A stretch of DNA of 64,000 nucleotides from Angelakisella sp. Lineage in GTDB: Bacteria > Bacillota > Clostridia > Oscillospirales > Ruminococcaceae. Shown piece after piece: positions 52,227 to 61,411 of this stretch; within the stretch, counting starts at the first letter, position 1; each line of letters starts with the position of its first letter. Both the position numbers and the translations under genes were made by a program. The notes beneath the pieces are model-generated. The model saw nothing but the letters and a program-made list of their open reading frames with translations, made no database searches and was not told the DNA's origin. Where the stretch lies: NCBI GenBank assembly GCA_020024555.1, contig JAHHTQ010000004.1, positions 37,052 to 101,051 of the forward strand, read 5' to 3'.

Positions 52227-53704
52227 TTGAAATTAAAAATGTAAGCTTTTCTTATGAAGGGTACGAGCAACAACCGGCGCTTACCAATATCAATCTACAA
52301 ATAGCAGATGGCGAATTTGTGGTATTGGCAGGGGTGTCAGGTTGCGGGAAAAGCACAATTACCAGACTGTTAAACGGTTTGATACCTGACTGCTTCCACG
52401 GAAATTTAATGGGTTCGGTTTCAGTAAACGGAAAAAATCCTCAGGAAGAAAAAGCAATCGGTATGTCTCGTATCGTGGGTAGTGTTTTTCAGAATCCCAA
52501 AAGCCAGTTTTTCAACATCAACAGTCGCAACGAATTGGCATTTCCTTTGGAAAATAGGGGTGTGCCTCGGGAGAAAATTCTTCAAAAAACAGAAGATATC
52601 GGAGAAAAACTTCATATGAAACAACTGATTGGAAGGAATATGTTTCATCTCAGTGGCGGTGAAAAACAAAAAATTGCCTTTGCCAGTGTTTCCATAGCGG
52701 AAAGTGACGTTTTGGTTCTTGATGAACCATCATCAAATCTTGATATGGAAGCAATTAGAGATCTTCGACAGATTTTAGAAATTTGGAAACAAGAAAGAAA
52801 AACCATTGTTATTTCTGAACATCGCTTTTTCTTTTTGAAAAATTTAGCAGATACATTGATTCTGATGAAAAACGGAGAAATAAAGAGTATTTGGAAAGGC
52901 GAGGCGCTTAAAAATCTGACTTCGGAAACTATGCATCGTGAAGGACTGAGATGTTTTGAGTTTTCCGAATATCTGAACATACAAAAAAGTCCAACCTTGG
53001 AAACAAGGAATCTTTACATACAGTACCTTCATTTCTCTTATCCAAATTCGGACAAAGGAATCCATATACAAGAACTGTCTTTTGAATATGGAAAGGTGAT
53101 TGCTGTCATAGGGCATAACGGAGCGGGAAAATCTACATTTCTCCGATGTCTTTCCGGCTTGCAAAAGCATACCGAAGCCAAATTAACACTTTCAGGCAAA
53201 CCTATACCCATCAATAAAATGCTTGCCCACACCGCTATGGTGATGCAAGATGTGAATCATCAACTATTTTGTGATACCGTGGAAAATGAACTGCTTTTCG
53301 AACTAAAACAAAGAAAAATTCCTATGCAACAGCGAAAAGAAGAAGTAAACCGTTGGCTCAATGAAATTCAGATGGAATATTTAAAAGACCAACATCCCAT
53401 ATCGGTTTCCGGTGGTCAGAAACAGCGTCTTGCCATTGCAACTGTCGCATTGGCTGACAAAGATATAATTCTTTTTGATGAACCGACCAGCGGTCTGGAC
53501 TATGCGCATATGAAACAGGTTGCCAAATTAACCAGAAAACTTGCAGAACAGGGAAAAATCATTTTTATTGTGTCCCATGACCTTGATTTGTTACTCAGCT
53601 CATCTGATGAAGTCCTTTTAATAGAAAACAGTTGTGCGCAAAATCGATATTATCTTAATGAAGAAACTCAAAATGACTTAATAAACTGGTTTCACTCTTT
53701 GTAA
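52223..53704 (+). CDS. ecfA: ECF transporter ATPase, duplicated (EcfA1A2 fusion)
   Basis: 493 residues with two ABC ATPase halves: Walker A GVSGCGKST (~37) and GHNGAGKST (~300); signatures HLSGGEKQKIAFASV and VSGGQKQRLAIATVA; two Walker B sites (VLVLDEPSSNLD, IILFDEPTSGLD). Serves the EcfT and S component in one chain instead of two separate EcfA proteins. Overlaps the previous stop by 4 bp; last gene of the operon. Confidence 0.92.
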   Translation: MIEIKNVSFSYEGYEQQPALTNINLQIADGEFVVLAGVSGCGKSTITRLLNGLIPDCFHGNLMGSVSVNGKNPQEEKAIGMSRIVGSVFQNPKSQFFNINSRNELAFPLENRGVPREKILQKTEDIGEKLHMKQLIGRNMFHLSGGEKQKIAFASVSIAESDVLVLDEPSSNLDMEAIRDLRQILEIWKQERKTIVISEHRFFFLKNLADTLILMKNGEIKSIWKGEALKNLTSETMHREGLRCFEFSEYLNIQKSPTLETRNLYIQYLHFSYPNSDKGIHIQELSFEYGKVIAVIGHNGAGKSTFLRCLSGLQKHTEAKLTLSGKPIPINKMLAHTAMVMQDVNHQLFCDTVENELLFELKQRKIPMQQRKEEVNRWLNEIQMEYLKDQHPISVSGGQKQRLAIATVALADKDIILFDEPTSGLDYAHMKQVAKLTRKLAEQGKIIFIVSHDLDLLLSSSDEVLLIENSCAQNRYYLNEETQNDLINWFHSL

Positions 53705-53817
53705 CAATCGGTAAATTCCTTTAAAAATACCCTTTACTCCACTGATTAATCTTTGCGTATATATCAACTATTATATTTATGTTCTTTATGCTACTTCTTA
53801 ATATGCTTTAATAGTGA

Positions 53818-53889
53818 AATTCCGTAGCTTTGCCCATTATCTAATCACGGAATTATCATACACCCATAAAGTACAGAGAACTGTTCTCT
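53818..53889. repeat. Two inverted repeats in the spacer after the ECF cluster
   Basis: AATTCCGT / ACGGAATT (arms 53818-53825 and 53847-53854) may be the operon terminator or a repeat end; AGAGAACTGTTCTCT (53875-53889) is a 15-bp palindrome. No gene lies in 53705-54183. The composition returns to AT-rich here, so this may be the right edge of the transferred segment. Confidence 0.5.
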
Positions 53890-54183
53890 TAATATTTCTC
53901 CAATTTAGTGTTGACAATCCAATTATTATCAGTCATAGTGATTGGCTACTTGTGTAAAAATTTTGTGTAGTAACTTTATTTTAATATTTGCCTTTTACTA
54001 TGGCTATTTTTTGTCTTAAATTTTATTTTACTAATTACCTTTATTTTAATATAAACAGTAAGCATAAAAAATATTTATATAAAATAATAATATACATATT
54101 GCTTTTTTCAGCTTTTATGATAAAATACTATATATACAGAGATTTTTCTTTGTATATATATAATTTTATGGAGGTAAATGAAT

Positions 54184-54354
54184 ATGGCATACGTTATAGG
54201 TAATGATTGCATTAGCTGTGGTACATGTGAAGGTGGTTGTCCGGTAAACGCTATTTCAGCTGGTGACGACAAATACGTTATCGATGCTGATACTTGCATT
54301 AGCTGTGGTGCTTGTGCGGCTTCTTGCCCTGTTTCTGCTATAAGCGAAGGCTAA
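54184..54354 (+). CDS. 2[4Fe-4S] clostridial-type ferredoxin
   Basis: 56 residues, full-length for this family. Two CxxCxxCxxxC P clusters: CISCGTCEGGCP (Cys 9, 12, 15, 19) and CISCGACAASCP (Cys 38, 41, 44, 48). Soluble low-potential electron carrier. GGAGGTAAATGAAT precedes the ATG; its own terminator follows. Possible donor for the NifH-like Fe protein, though it is outside the operator regulon. Confidence 0.97.
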   Translation: MAYVIGNDCISCGTCEGGCPVNAISAGDDKYVIDADTCISCGACAASCPVSAISEG

Positions 54355-54391
54355 TTTTTAGCTTAAACTAAAATATTAATACAGTAAACAT

Positions 54392-54440
54392 AAAAAAACA
54401 TTCTATTATTTGCACTTTGCATTTAATAGAATGTTTTTTA
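54392..54440. terminator. Bidirectional terminator after the ferredoxin gene
   Basis: AAAAAACATTCTATTA / TAATAGAATGTTTTTT with a 15-nt loop; serves the ferredoxin and the convergent 54459-54932 gene. Confidence 0.9.
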
Positions 54441-54458
54441 TATTACTCAAAAACTACT

Positions 54459-54932
54459 TTACATTTTCTTGTTACTGTTTTCAGTTACATATTTATTTGC
54501 ATTGTTTATTGCAATTATAATATTCTCTGCATTATCCAATGAATTTATCAGTTCTAACTGTTTATCGTTATAAATATCACCTTTTGAAAGCAATTTCATC
54601 ACTTCATAGTGAGCAGTATCATTATTGGATTTATATCTATTCGCCAAATAGTTTGCTGTATCAAAAAACTCTGCGCCTATATAACCGTGTAATGCGGAAT
54701 TTATTATATTGTCAAATTCTGTATTGCTTGGTAAAGAAGAATTTGACGATATAACCGGCAAGTCGCTATCTTTTTTTACAGTCGGATTATTTTTAAAGAA
54801 AAAAGTAAGCGCACATATCAACCCAACAAATACTATCAGCGGTATGCGTCTCGTTTTTTGTTGAGGTCTTGGTGGTAATTTATGTCGCTTTATTCTGTCC
54901 TTTACCTGAATATTATTTGTATAGTTTACCAT
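54459..54932 (-). CDS. Single-pass membrane protein of unknown function
   Basis: 157 residues from ATG 54932 (AAAGG nine bases upstream), overlapping the end of nagA by 20 bp. A basic cytoplasmic start (KDRIKRHKLPPRPQQKTRR), one membrane helix (about 31-47), and an extracellular part with helical, Asn-rich sequence. No domain recognised. Its coupling to nagA could be only operon structure. Confidence 0.7.
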   Translation of the reverse strand: MVNYTNNIQVKDRIKRHKLPPRPQQKTRRIPLIVFVGLICALTFFFKNNPTVKKDSDLPVISSNSSLPSNTEFDNIINSALHGYIGAEFFDTANYLANRYKSNNDTAHYEVMKLLSKGDIYNDKQLELINSLDNAENIIIAINNANKYVTENSNKKM

Positions 54933-56037
54933 CAATAATAACCTTTCGTACTTCCAGTGTATCTTTATCAAGTAAAACGATATCAGCCAGTAAGCCTTCT
55001 TCTATTTTACCTATCTTATCTTCCATTCTTATTGCTCTTGCGGGAGTTTCCGTTGCTGCCTTTACTGCTTGCTCTATCGGCACACCGAATTTTACAACAT
55101 TACACATACCTTTATATGCTGTTATTGTAGAGCCCGCAATAGTACCATTTGCAAGGGTAGCTTTTCCGTCTTTTACGAAAACTTCCATTCCACCAAGTTC
55201 ATATTGACCGTCTTCCATACCCGCAGCGCTCATTGAATCGGAGACAAGACACACTCTATCGGGCATTATTTTAAATACAGTACGTATAACCGCAGGATGA
55301 ATATGTACTCCATCACAAATTAATTCTGTCGTAACATCAGTATCAAAAGCCGCGCCCACCATACCCGGTTTGCGGTGTGTCATTGGCGACATAGCATTAA
55401 ACAGATGTGTCATATTGCTTGCGCCTGCCTCTATTGCCTCCACTGCCTCCTCATAGGTTGCGGGAGAATGCGCCAAAGAAACAGTTGTTTCATCTTTTAC
55501 CTCTTTTATAAAATCAATAGCGCCTTCGCTACAAGGGGACAAATCAACTATCTTTATATTGTTGCCGCTTACTTCTTGCAATTTACGATAGTGTTCAAGT
55601 GTCGGTAAAACAATGTATTGAGTATTATGACAGCCTCTGTATTCTGTTGAAATATACGGGCCTTCCATATTTATACCCACAACTTTTGCGCCATTTGGCT
55701 TTTCTTTTATTAACTCACCTATTTTTGTGTAACTTTCAACCAAACTTTCAATTGGCAAAGTCATACCTGTTGCAACTACGCTTGTTTCACCGTTATCTGC
55801 ATAGTATTCGCACATTTTTTTCATTTCATCTTTACCGGCAGTCGAAAAGTCGTATCCCTTGCACGCATGTGTATGAATATCTATTATACCCGGTATAACA
55901 AGCATATCCGTACAATCAATAACTTCATCATTTTCATTGATTTCTTCTGCAACTTTTTCAATTTTTTCCCCGCAGGTCTTTACTGTTAATTTTCGGAACT
56001 CACCTTTATAAAATACCTTACCATTTTTTAAAATCAT
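54913..56037 (-). CDS. nagA: N-acetylglucosamine-6-phosphate deacetylase
   Basis: Amidohydrolase that deacetylates GlcNAc-6-P in amino-sugar recycling. 374 residues: metal site VIPGIIDIHTHACKGYDF (HxH ~58), GINMEGPYIS with the Glu, THLFNAMSPMTHRKPG, LVSDSMSA with the catalytic Asp, and GTIAGSTIT. No nagB is in the window. Preceded by AAAGGGGTATAAAAAA. Confidence 0.96.
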   Translation of the reverse strand: MILKNGKVFYKGEFRKLTVKTCGEKIEKVAEEINENDEVIDCTDMLVIPGIIDIHTHACKGYDFSTAGKDEMKKMCEYYADNGETSVVATGMTLPIESLVESYTKIGELIKEKPNGAKVVGINMEGPYISTEYRGCHNTQYIVLPTLEHYRKLQEVSGNNIKIVDLSPCSEGAIDFIKEVKDETTVSLAHSPATYEEAVEAIEAGASNMTHLFNAMSPMTHRKPGMVGAAFDTDVTTELICDGVHIHPAVIRTVFKIMPDRVCLVSDSMSAAGMEDGQYELGGMEVFVKDGKATLANGTIAGSTITAYKGMCNVVKFGVPIEQAVKAATETPARAIRMEDKIGKIEEGLLADIVLLDKDTLEVRKVIIDGKLYK

Positions 56038-56124
56038 TTTTTTATACCCCTTTTCTCATTTAACTAAGAATAAAATTAAATAACTTTACTAATATGGTAA
56101 CACATTAATGAATAAAAATAAAGC

Positions 56125-56517
56125 TTATTTTATGTAATATTCGATATTATTATCTTTTAATATTTCTTCTATTCTATCAAAAGTTGCTTTTAACGCTTTC
56201 TCATCTTTAAGCATAACAGTATATTTCTCACCACTTGTCAATATTGTTTCAATTTCCTCTATTGTTTTAACTTCATCATTTACCTTTATTTCGGTTTCTG
56301 TTACAACAATGGAAAGTTCTGTTTCATTAACCTCCGCACTTTGACTGATTGAGCTTGAATTTGAGTCTGTTGCTGAATTATCCTCGGTCATATTATTTCC
56401 TTTACCCAGTCCTATGCCATCACCGAAGAAATATATTGCTATTGCAGCCAAAACAGCTACGCCTGAAACTACTTTTGCGCCTGTATGTTTCTTTTTCTTT
56501 TCTTCTTTATTTTTCAT
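56125..56517 (-). CDS. Small membrane-anchored protein with ExbD-like C-terminus
   Basis: 130 residues: a Lys-rich start, one membrane helix (about 15-34), a Ser/Asn/Thr-rich linker (about 40-62), and a folded end (about 65-130) with LSIVVTETEIKVNDEVKTIEEIETILTSGEKYTVMLKDEKALKATFDRIEEILKDNN, which has the strand-helix-strand-helix pattern of the ExbD/TolR periplasmic domain. No good ribosome site directly before its ATG. Follows the ExbD-like gene by 38 bp and probably joins the same complex. Confidence 0.6.
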   Translation of the reverse strand: MKNKEEKKKKHTGAKVVSGVAVLAAIAIYFFGDGIGLGKGNNMTEDNSATDSNSSSISQSAEVNETELSIVVTETEIKVNDEVKTIEEIETILTSGEKYTVMLKDEKALKATFDRIEEILKDNNIEYYIK

Positions 56518-56555
56518 ATTATTTTCGCACTATATTAAAATAATGCCCTCCTTTT

Positions 56556-57170
56556 TTAATTATTTACAATGCTTGCCTCCGAATACATTAATTTATTACC
56601 CATATTTTTTTGCAAAACATCTATTGCATCGGTAACTATAACATATTCGTACCTATGTAATGTATAAGCATTATATCTTAATGTTATTACAGTAGGAATA
56701 TTACTTACTGTATACTCATTTAAAATATCAACTATTTCATCTGCTTTTTCTTTCTTTATATCATCGAATACTATTTCCACAATCCTGCTTTGATTATTGT
56801 TTTTAATTATTATATTACATTTTTCGTCAACATTCTCACACAATATGTCAATTTTATTTATATATTTATTAAAGACATCATACTGCAAAATTTTTTCCTC
56901 TGTCATCTGTTGCATATCTTTTAAATTATCAACCATACCCTGTAACTCTGCGTTTTGCGATGATAAAATACTGTTCATATTTTCGAGTTCATTCAGTGTT
57001 TCTCTGTTGCTGTCGATGATTTGCTGTTGTGAAGAAACTTGCTCATTTAGTTTACTATTTTCATCAGCTTTTTTTGAAACTTGCGTTCCGGTAGATTGTA
57101 TTACCATAAACAGCAGTATTAATATTACATCTAAAAGTGATGTAAAATCCAGTATAACATTTCTTTTCAT
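56556..57170 (-). CDS. ExbD/TolR-like protein with an extracellular coiled coil
   Basis: 204 residues. One N-terminal membrane helix DFTSLLDVILILLFMVI (about 8-24) whose Asp14 sits where ExbD carries its proton-binding Asp. A coiled-coil stretch (about 38-98) and a C-terminal alpha/beta domain follow. Begins within the last base of the ExbB-like stop codon (TAATG), so the two are coupled. In a single-membrane organism there is no TonB-dependent receptor to power, so the ion-driven motor must do something else. Confidence 0.72.
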   Translation of the reverse strand: MKRNVILDFTSLLDVILILLFMVIQSTGTQVSKKADENSKLNEQVSSQQQIIDSNRETLNELENMNSILSSQNAELQGMVDNLKDMQQMTEEKILQYDVFNKYINKIDILCENVDEKCNIIIKNNNQSRIVEIVFDDIKKEKADEIVDILNEYTVSNIPTVITLRYNAYTLHRYEYVIVTDAIDVLQKNMGNKLMYSEASIVNN

Positions 57171-57703
57171 TATTCAATATACTCCACATTTTTTTCACTT
57201 ACTGAATTTCTTTCAAGATATGTGGCAATATTCTTTTCATTGTCTTCTATCTGCGCCGACAGATAACCATTAAAGCCTTTGAATATGACAGCAAATACAA
57301 CTCCCCAAAACGTAGATGTCAATGCGCTGAAAAACAGAGCGTTTGTTGTTGAGCCTATCATATTTACCATAGGTAACAAAGAAACAACTGTACCAAGTAT
57401 TCCAAGAAGTGGAAATATTGATGTTACATTTTCAAAAAAGCTATAATATGTTGCAGATTTCCTACGAAGATAAATCATATTCAATTCATTTTCTTTTTGT
57501 TTGACATAGTGTTTTTTTATGTCCTCAAATGATTTTTCGCCACCCGGAACCCAACCCTGAGGATTTAAGAAATTAAACAGTTGCTTTGAATACATTGACG
57601 TTTTTATAAGAAAAAATATGTTAATACCCGCAAGTACAAAAATTATAAAGTCATAACCCAAAAAATTTGATATAAATACTGAAAAAAGCGATGTTTCGTT
57701 CAT
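57170..57703 (-). CDS. MotA/TolQ/ExbB-type proton-channel protein
   Basis: 177 residues with three membrane helices (about 15-34, 88-115, 124-148). The pair in ENVTSIFPLLGILGTVVSLLPMV and FFSALTSTFWGVVFAVIF is the ExbB/TolQ/MotA hallmark (PLLGLLGTV, small residue-rich helix with Thr). Forms the ion channel with the ExbD-like partner. 12 bp after mnmA; ATG 57703 follows GGAGGAAAAT. Confidence 0.85.
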   Translation of the reverse strand: MNETSLFSVFISNFLGYDFIIFVLAGINIFFLIKTSMYSKQLFNFLNPQGWVPGGEKSFEDIKKHYVKQKENELNMIYLRRKSATYYSFFENVTSIFPLLGILGTVVSLLPMVNMIGSTTNALFFSALTSTFWGVVFAVIFKGFNGYLSAQIEDNEKNIATYLERNSVSEKNVEYIE

Positions 57704-57714
57704 ATTTTCCTCCG

Positions 57715-58758
57715 TTATATCATTGTTCCGCCAAATAGCAATATATTGTCATTGTAACCAACAACAGCTTGTCCTGATGTTGGAGCTCTTTGTGGCTCTG
57801 CAAATTCAATCATTAAATCACCGTTTTCCTGTGGTATGATTGTGGCTTTTGCAGGTTTATGCGAATATCTTATCTTTACTTCGGCAGTGAACGGTTCACT
57901 CTGTACCGGTATCGAAACAAAGTTTACACTGTTTATCAATATTCTTTCTTTATACAATAATGATTCGTCACTTACCAGCGTTACTTTATTTGTTTTTGGA
58001 TTGATTTTTGAAACAAAATGAGGCTTACCAAGAGCGATACCAAGTCCTTTTCTTTGACCAATGGTATATTTTGATATATTTTCACTTTCACCCAAAATAT
58101 TGCCTTTTTCATCTATAAAATTACCGTTACCGAGTTTATTTCCCGTATATTGCTCTATAAACTGCATATGTTTTCCATTTGGTATAAAGCAAATATCTTG
58201 ACTGTCAGATTTTCTTGCTACCGCAAGTCCCGCTTCTTCGGCAATATCTCTTATTTGCGGCTTTTCATATTTTGCCAACGGAAAGATTATTCTCTTTAAT
58301 TGCTCCTGTGTCAAATTATACAGAACATAGCTTTGATCTTTCTCTGTAATCTCGGCTTTTTTCAGTTCATACATATCTGTATCTTTGTTATACTCAATCT
58401 TTGCATAGTGACCTGTTGCCACATATTTACAGCCAAGTTTATCGGCTAAATCAAAACATAAACCATATTTTATTTTTCTATTGCAAAAAATACAGGGATT
58501 AGGGGTTTTTCCGCTCATATATTGCTCAATAAAAGGAGAAACAACCATTTCTTTAAATTCATCTTGCCAGTCAATTACGTGATGTTCTATACCAAGTTTG
58601 TCACACACACCTTTTGCATCATTTATTTCTCTATCTGTCTTTTCACTTACCCATAGTTTAAATGTTGCGCCGATAACGTCATAACCCTGTCTTTTTAGGA
58701 GCAGCGCCGCCGCAGAACTATCTACGCCACCACTCATAGCAACCAATACTTTTTCCAT
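57715..58758 (-). CDS. mnmA: tRNA-specific 2-thiouridylase
   Basis: Thiolates U34 of Lys, Glu and Gln tRNAs. 347 residues: ATP loop AMSGGVDSSAAA (~8-19), catalytic Cys in TPNPCIFCNRKIK (~105), second Cys in DSQDICFIP (~200), and the C-terminal beta-barrel with GQAVVGY. Housekeeping. Confidence 0.97.
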   Translation of the reverse strand: MEKVLVAMSGGVDSSAAALLLKRQGYDVIGATFKLWVSEKTDREINDAKGVCDKLGIEHHVIDWQDEFKEMVVSPFIEQYMSGKTPNPCIFCNRKIKYGLCFDLADKLGCKYVATGHYAKIEYNKDTDMYELKKAEITEKDQSYVLYNLTQEQLKRIIFPLAKYEKPQIRDIAEEAGLAVARKSDSQDICFIPNGKHMQFIEQYTGNKLGNGNFIDEKGNILGESENISKYTIGQRKGLGIALGKPHFVSKINPKTNKVTLVSDESLLYKERILINSVNFVSIPVQSEPFTAEVKIRYSHKPAKATIIPQENGDLMIEFAEPQRAPTSGQAVVGYNDNILLFGGTMI

Positions 58759-58774
58759 ATTTTATTATTCTCCT

Positions 58775-59269
58775 TTAAACGAAAAGTGATGTGCAAAAGT
58801 ATCCTATACCAAAACTATACGCAGTATACAAGATATTACCCAAAACAGTATATACCACATATCGCTTGTAATCTGTTTTGAGAAAACCCAATATTACGCT
58901 GCTAAATACTCTGACAGCAGGTATAAGTCTTAATAATACTATGCCACCACCACCATATTTTTTTATAATGTTTTTTACTTTTTCATATATTTTATTGAAA
59001 TTTTTATTTTTAGATAATCTGTTGTCAGATAAATCTTCAAGTTTATATCCGAACCAATACATTATAAGCATAACAACATTTGTGGCAACTATTCCGACAA
59101 CAATAGCTGTAAATACATTTAATAAATGAAATTTACACATAGCTCCCATAAGATATATTGTAAACCCTCCCGGATAACCCGGAATACCTATACTATCCAA
59201 AGCAACAAACAAGAATAAAACCAAAAAACCATAGACATTTACAAGTTCCGATATACTGTCTAATGTCAA
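58775..59269 (-). CDS. DedA-family membrane protein
   Basis: 164 residues from TTG 59269 with GGAGGAGACTGATT upstream. The DedA marks are SIGIPGYPGGFTIYLMGA (GxPGxPG) and LLRLIPAVRVFSSVILGFLKTDYKRYV (R...P..R). Members are implicated in flipping undecaprenyl-phosphate or phospholipids. It lies between murJ and mnmA, which would fit cell-wall lipid recycling. Shorter than typical DedA (~200). Confidence 0.85.
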   Translation of the reverse strand: MTLDSISELVNVYGFLVLFLFVALDSIGIPGYPGGFTIYLMGAMCKFHLLNVFTAIVVGIVATNVVMLIMYWFGYKLEDLSDNRLSKNKNFNKIYEKVKNIIKKYGGGGIVLLRLIPAVRVFSSVILGFLKTDYKRYVVYTVLGNILYTAYSFGIGYFCTSLFV

Positions 59270-59304
59270 AATCAGTCTCCTCCCTTATAAATAAGTGTTA
59301 TTGA

Positions 59305-60834
59305 TTATGCCTTTTTACGCTCCAATTTTTCAGCTACCGCTACGATTACCATTCCCATTTCCTTTGTTTTAAACAGTATATTTAATCCCACATAAAGAAT
59401 TACTGCTACCAAAACACTTATAAAAAATGATAAATATAAAGAACTTGTAGCTGTAAAAAGTACGTTATACAGAGGTTTTACAACTACGCACATAATCATT
59501 GTCGATATAAGCATTTTAATTATACTGTGGCTTAGAGACCTGTATCCCATTCTTCCTATCTTTTTACGCAAACTTATACCCAACATTATTAAAGTAATTA
59601 TACCTGAAACAGATGTGGCAAAAGCCAAACCGCTATGTCCAAAATATTTAACCAAAGATAAATTTAATACCGTATTTATCAAAAGCGCAATTACAGAATT
59701 TATCATCGGAATATTGCTGTCACCAAGAGCATAGAACACATTAATCATTATATCCTTTATGCTGAATGCCAGTATTCCGAAAGAATAGAAAAAGAGTACC
59801 TGCGCTGTGCTTACAACATCGTTCATATCAAAAGCGCCACGCATAAATATAATCTGTATTATTTCTTTTGAAAACAGCATTATTCCCGCTGAGACAGGAA
59901 CAACCAAAAGCGCAACTATGCCAACGCTCTTACAGAATATTGATTTTAGCTTTTTGGTATTTTGTTCAGCTGTAAGTTTCGACATTTGCGGAAAAATGGC
60001 AGTTGTTATTGATATTACAAATACCGAAGTAATAAAACCCAACATTCTGTTACCATACCCAAGCGCCGATATGCTTCCCTCCGGCAAAACAGATGCGATA
60101 CTTCTGTCTATCATCGAATTTAATTGCGTGATTGTCTTACCCAAAAACATAGGAAATATAATAAATGTAAGTCTCTTTATGTTTTTATCAAATTTTAATA
60201 CAGGTTTATATCTGTACCCCTTTTTTAAAGCTACAATCAGCAACATTAAAAATGACATTGCATACCCGACAATCGTTCCATAGCCAAGTATTTTATAGTT
60301 TTCATCATTTGATATAAGAATAGATGCTATTACGCAAAGATTTAAAGGAACACTAACCATTCCAACCGCCAAAAAGCCGTCATTCAGTTGTAAATATCCT
60401 TGCAATACGAAATATACCCCTATAAACAATATTGAAAACATCATTAAATCAGCCAACAATACGGATTTATCGAATAACTCACCTTTAAAACCGACAGCAA
60501 ATATTTTAACTATCTGTTTATCAAATATCAAAAAAACTGCCAGTACTATTGTGGAAAGTACAAATACCAAAGACGTTACATTATTCGTAAAATCTTTTGC
60601 CTTTTTTGGATTTTCATAATTTATTTTTGTATATATGGATATATATCCTGTTAAAATTGCCGAACCTATGCCTGCAAAAATTATAGTTGGTATTGAATAC
60701 GCAAGTACGAAAGCATCACTTGTTGATGATGCGCCATATACATAAGCAAGCGATATTTCACGCGCAAAACCCAAAATTTTTGCAAACATTGTGCTAACCA
60801 TAAGTATTATTGAATATCTAGCTGTTTTATTCAT
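59305..60834 (-). CDS. murJ: Lipid II flippase MurJ
   Basis: 509 residues with 14 hydrophobic helices and the MurJ/MVF pattern: KILGFAREISLAYVYGASSTSDAFVLAYSIP at the start (Arg in the central cavity), SYSFGILAFSIKDIMINVFYALGDSN and the later helices. Moves lipid II across the membrane for peptidoglycan. Family also includes O-unit flippases, but the length and start fit MurJ. Confidence 0.92.
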   Translation of the reverse strand: MNKTARYSIILMVSTMFAKILGFAREISLAYVYGASSTSDAFVLAYSIPTIIFAGIGSAILTGYISIYTKINYENPKKAKDFTNNVTSLVFVLSTIVLAVFLIFDKQIVKIFAVGFKGELFDKSVLLADLMMFSILFIGVYFVLQGYLQLNDGFLAVGMVSVPLNLCVIASILISNDENYKILGYGTIVGYAMSFLMLLIVALKKGYRYKPVLKFDKNIKRLTFIIFPMFLGKTITQLNSMIDRSIASVLPEGSISALGYGNRMLGFITSVFVISITTAIFPQMSKLTAEQNTKKLKSIFCKSVGIVALLVVPVSAGIMLFSKEIIQIIFMRGAFDMNDVVSTAQVLFFYSFGILAFSIKDIMINVFYALGDSNIPMINSVIALLINTVLNLSLVKYFGHSGLAFATSVSGIITLIMLGISLRKKIGRMGYRSLSHSIIKMLISTMIMCVVVKPLYNVLFTATSSLYLSFFISVLVAVILYVGLNILFKTKEMGMVIVAVAEKLERKKA

Positions 60835-60889
60835 CTTTCACCATTTTCAGTTTTGTTGTATTTAAACCGAATTCCCCTATTACAATAAA

Positions 60890-61411
60890 TTATTTGATTG
60901 TTCCGAATTTATTGAATGGATATAACGTGAAGTGTACTTTTCCCAATATATCGTCGGCATTGATATATGGATTTTTCCACATACGCGCATCATAAGAATG
61001 ACCACGGTTGTCACCGAAGAACAGATAAGAATCTTCCGGCACGTCAAATTCACCCGGTGTAAATCCTCTGAATTTAACATAAGGCTCATTTAATTTTTCT
61101 CCGTTTATAAATACTTCTCCCTCTTCGTTAACCACAACTTTTTCTTTTGGCAAACCAACAAGGCGTTTTACCATCTTTTCATTTAGTTCTTCTGAATAAA
61201 ATACAACCACATCTCCACGTTCCAACGACTTTTCAGGATTGTGCACACAGGTAGCAAACAAAAAACTGTTTTCCATAATTGTAGGAATCATTGAGCCTGT
61301 TGGAACTCTTACAAAAAAGAATACATATTTAGCAAGCAACAAAACCACTATAACTTCTATTACCAATGGAATTATCCATTCTTTTAATATATTTTTCATT
61401 TTATCATTCAT
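60890..61411 (-). CDS. lepB: Signal peptidase I
   Basis: 173 residues: single N-terminal membrane helix (about 13-33), catalytic Ser40 in VPTGSMIPT, catalytic Lys82 in MVKRLVGLP, and the box D GDNRGHSYDARMW. Typical length of a Gram-positive enzyme. Cleaves signal peptides on the outer membrane face. Overlaps the next upstream gene by 8 bp. Confidence 0.97.
   Translation of the reverse strand: MNDKMKNILKEWIIPLVIEVIVVLLLAKYVFFFVRVPTGSMIPTIMENSFLFATCVHNPEKSLERGDVVVFYSEELNEKMVKRLVGLPKEKVVVNEEGEVFINGEKLNEPYVKFRGFTPGEFDVPEDSYLFFGDNRGHSYDARMWKNPYINADDILGKVHFTLYPFNKFGTIK

Noticed and set aside
53875-53889. LexA/DinR box
   Set aside because: The palindrome has GAAC and GTTC separated by one base, not four, and no SOS gene follows.
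54184-54354. Ferredoxin as part of the nitrogenase-like regulon
   Set aside because: It is close to the accessory block but has no AGTTAG-N6-CTAACT operator upstream.
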